Shown here in pieces: positions 62,341-64,000 of a stretch of DNA of 64,000 nt (position 1 is the stretch's first letter; each line of letters opens with the position of its first letter). Source of the stretch: Prinia subflava (taxonomy: Eukaryota > Chordata > Aves > Passeriformes > Cisticolidae); NCBI RefSeq assembly GCF_021018805.1, contig NC_086248.1, forward strand, positions 52,581,485 through 52,645,484. Reading direction: 5' to 3'. The translations under genes and the position numbers were made by a program. The notes beneath the pieces were generated by a model. That model saw nothing but the letters and a program-made list of their open reading frames with translations. It was not told the origin of the DNA and ran no database searches.

Positions 62341-64000
62341 ATCCTTGGGAAGCCCAACTCAAAGACATGGGCTTTGCCAGCCAAGGCTGAGAGTCAAAAC
62401 TTCAGTGTGCCCTTGTGAATCTATTCCTTAGGCCAACCCATGCCCAGCTGTGTAATACAAATAACATTTTTCACCAGAGAAAACATTTCCGCATCTTGGA
62501 GGCATACAGTAAATAAAATGCACATTAAATTACTCTAATGTGCTAATTAACTCTTTGGGTCTTTGGGATCATTTTGTCATGATGGAGTTATAGGTGCTAT
62601 ACAGAAATGAGATTCCCTGCTGATCACCTTCACAGTGTACTCTCAGATGGCCTTCATAAATGAAAATAAAACCAAGACTCTCCAACAAATACCGAATTGA
62701 TAATTGAGGCTTCACAAAATCTCAATCACTAAAATCCCAAAAAATCTCTCACAATAAAAACAATGTTGGTGCCAAAAACTGTGCTTTAATTTCATTTTAG
62801 CCAGGTGAACATAGTGCTGGCCACAAATGAGTAAAGCCGTGGAAAAAAATCCCTTGGAGAAGCAAATAAGTTGCATGATGGGTGCAGCTGGGCACAACCA
62901 AGCTTTCATGGTGATCTCAGCAGGATGAGTAAGTTCATCCAGCATTTTCCATGAAGCAGAGAACAATATTTTTCACTTTGTAGCTTTCTTCTGAGGCTCC
63001 CAAGAGAGCAATTCTTTTTTTCCAGGCTGCTTGCAACTGCCATAGAGCTTCCCCCCAAAATCCTGTAACTCCTGCCTTATTAATACAAAAAAAGGAAGGA
63101 AGCATGAAATGTACAGTGTGACATGCTCAACTCTTTTTCTTCTTAACTAAAAATGTGGGAAATCTGTGGTAGTGGTAGTAGAAAGAGGCAAAAACATATC
63201 TTTTGTGTGGCAAGGTGACGTGTCTCTGCAAGCCTCCTGCCTCTCACTCCTCACCCCCCCTCCACAGGCACAAGCAGCCATCAACACGGATGCAGCAGCA
63301 GCAGCTGTTGCAGATTCCCCGGCTTGTCCCGTTGTGTCTCCTGGTGGTTCCTCTTGATGCAGACCCCTTTGATCAGTGATACAGGGAAGATTAGAGCTGA
63401 GCTGATAAACAGCTCACTGTGGGAGAAGGCACATGTGGCTCCTGCCAGTCAGTGTTGTGGTGTTCCGTGTCCATGGGGCTACTGCGTGTACGTAAGAGCG
63501 GCCATGCTGAGCTCCCACGATGCACAAAACCCATGTGCTGAATTTTCCCTCTTTGCCTCCAGCCATCCCTGTTCTGCTTCTTGCTAAGTCAATTAAAATC
63601 TACCACACTAGCAGTAGAGGGCCCTTGGGAAAAAGGAAACTGGGGAGTAGGCTGGTTGTTCCTGATCTAGGCATGCTCTCTGCCAGTACAGCATATTTTC
63701 TAGAGTGTTTTTTACAATTTGGTTTAAATGACTCAGCTAAGGAGTTTTGTATAACTTCTGACCACAGCCTAACAGTTCTCACAGGAGGTAATATTTCCTA
63801 GTGTTTGGCATGAGCTTTCCTTCTTTTCATCTAAGCACTTGTGCTCTTTCTGCAATCCTTACCCACTTCCATCCTTTCTTCATGCTTACAGGCTACAACT
63901 TTGTAAGGGATTACTGGATCCCTCAACTCCCACTAAGCCCTTCAACGTACAGTGCTGTATACCACATTCACTGCTGCCATGAAAGTATTTAGACAGACAG
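62341..64000. other. Non-coding stretch to window end
   Basis: No gene recognised. A short inverted repeat lies at 62520-62543 in an AT-rich setting. A short CAG-type run (GATGCAGCAGCAGCAGCTGT) lies near 63,290-63,309. Confidence 0.5.
62520..62543. repeat. 8 bp inverted repeat with 8-base loop
   Basis: GCACATTA (62520-62527) and TAATGTGC (62536-62543) are perfect inverted arms around AATTACTC. TAATTA homeodomain-type cores follow at once. Confidence 0.85.

Noticed and set aside
1..64000. CRISPR arrays, operons, bacterial or viral gene clusters, telomeric arrays, tRNA and rRNA genes.
   Set aside because: None seen. The window has vertebrate non-coding texture throughout, and the only recognised mobile elements are CR1-type LINEs.

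Overview
The window reads as nuclear DNA of a bird. The best evidence is six fragments of CR1 LINE retrotransposon, most of them ending in or near the avian CR1 octamer tail (ATTCTRTG-type units). The rest is AT-leaning, CpG-poor, low-repeat DNA with no bacterial-style gene packing. Species is not determinable by eye.

I recognise no host protein-coding gene. Open reading frames are mostly 60-100 codons with no recognisable domains. The few longer ones (minus strand at 60.0-60.7 kb, plus strand at 17.4-18.0 kb, minus strand at 52.4-52.9 kb) match no family I know. The only recognisable protein-coding sequence is decayed CR1 reverse transcriptase. The window is most simply intergenic DNA or a large intron.

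Layout: 0-10 kb is quiet, with one old CR1 tail at 1.34-1.64 kb. At 10.2-10.3 kb two adjoining tetranucleotide microsatellites lie just upstream of the window's only clear CpG island (about 10.64-11.74 kb, two blocks), the best candidate promoter. A perfect palindromic CRE lies 1.2 kb downstream. 12-20.9 kb is quiet apart from a G-quadruplex/purine tract at 18.1 kb and an enhancer-like AT-rich patch at 19.0-19.3 kb. 20.9-22.2 kb is a 1.3 kb minus-strand CR1 with a broken RT frame and an internal 44 bp tandem duplication. 26.1-26.7 kb is a plus-strand CR1 with an internal deletion. 27-46 kb is quiet, with purine tracts, a 36-T run and a 20 bp perfect palindrome at 44.04 kb. 46.7-48.2 kb may be a very old antisense LINE interrupted by a CR1 tail. 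49.5-50.7 kb is a plus-strand CR1 with a 126-codon RT C-terminal frame still open, and 53.1-53.35 kb is another CR1 tail. 53.4-64 kb is quiet, with a 44-T run at 61.6 kb.

No undescribed gene system is supported by what I can see. The points most worth following are the orphan CpG-island promoter, the convergent pair of CTCF-like cores (one inside a CR1), the 20 bp palindrome, and the two long poly-T runs, which are unusual for a genome lacking active L1-type retroposition.
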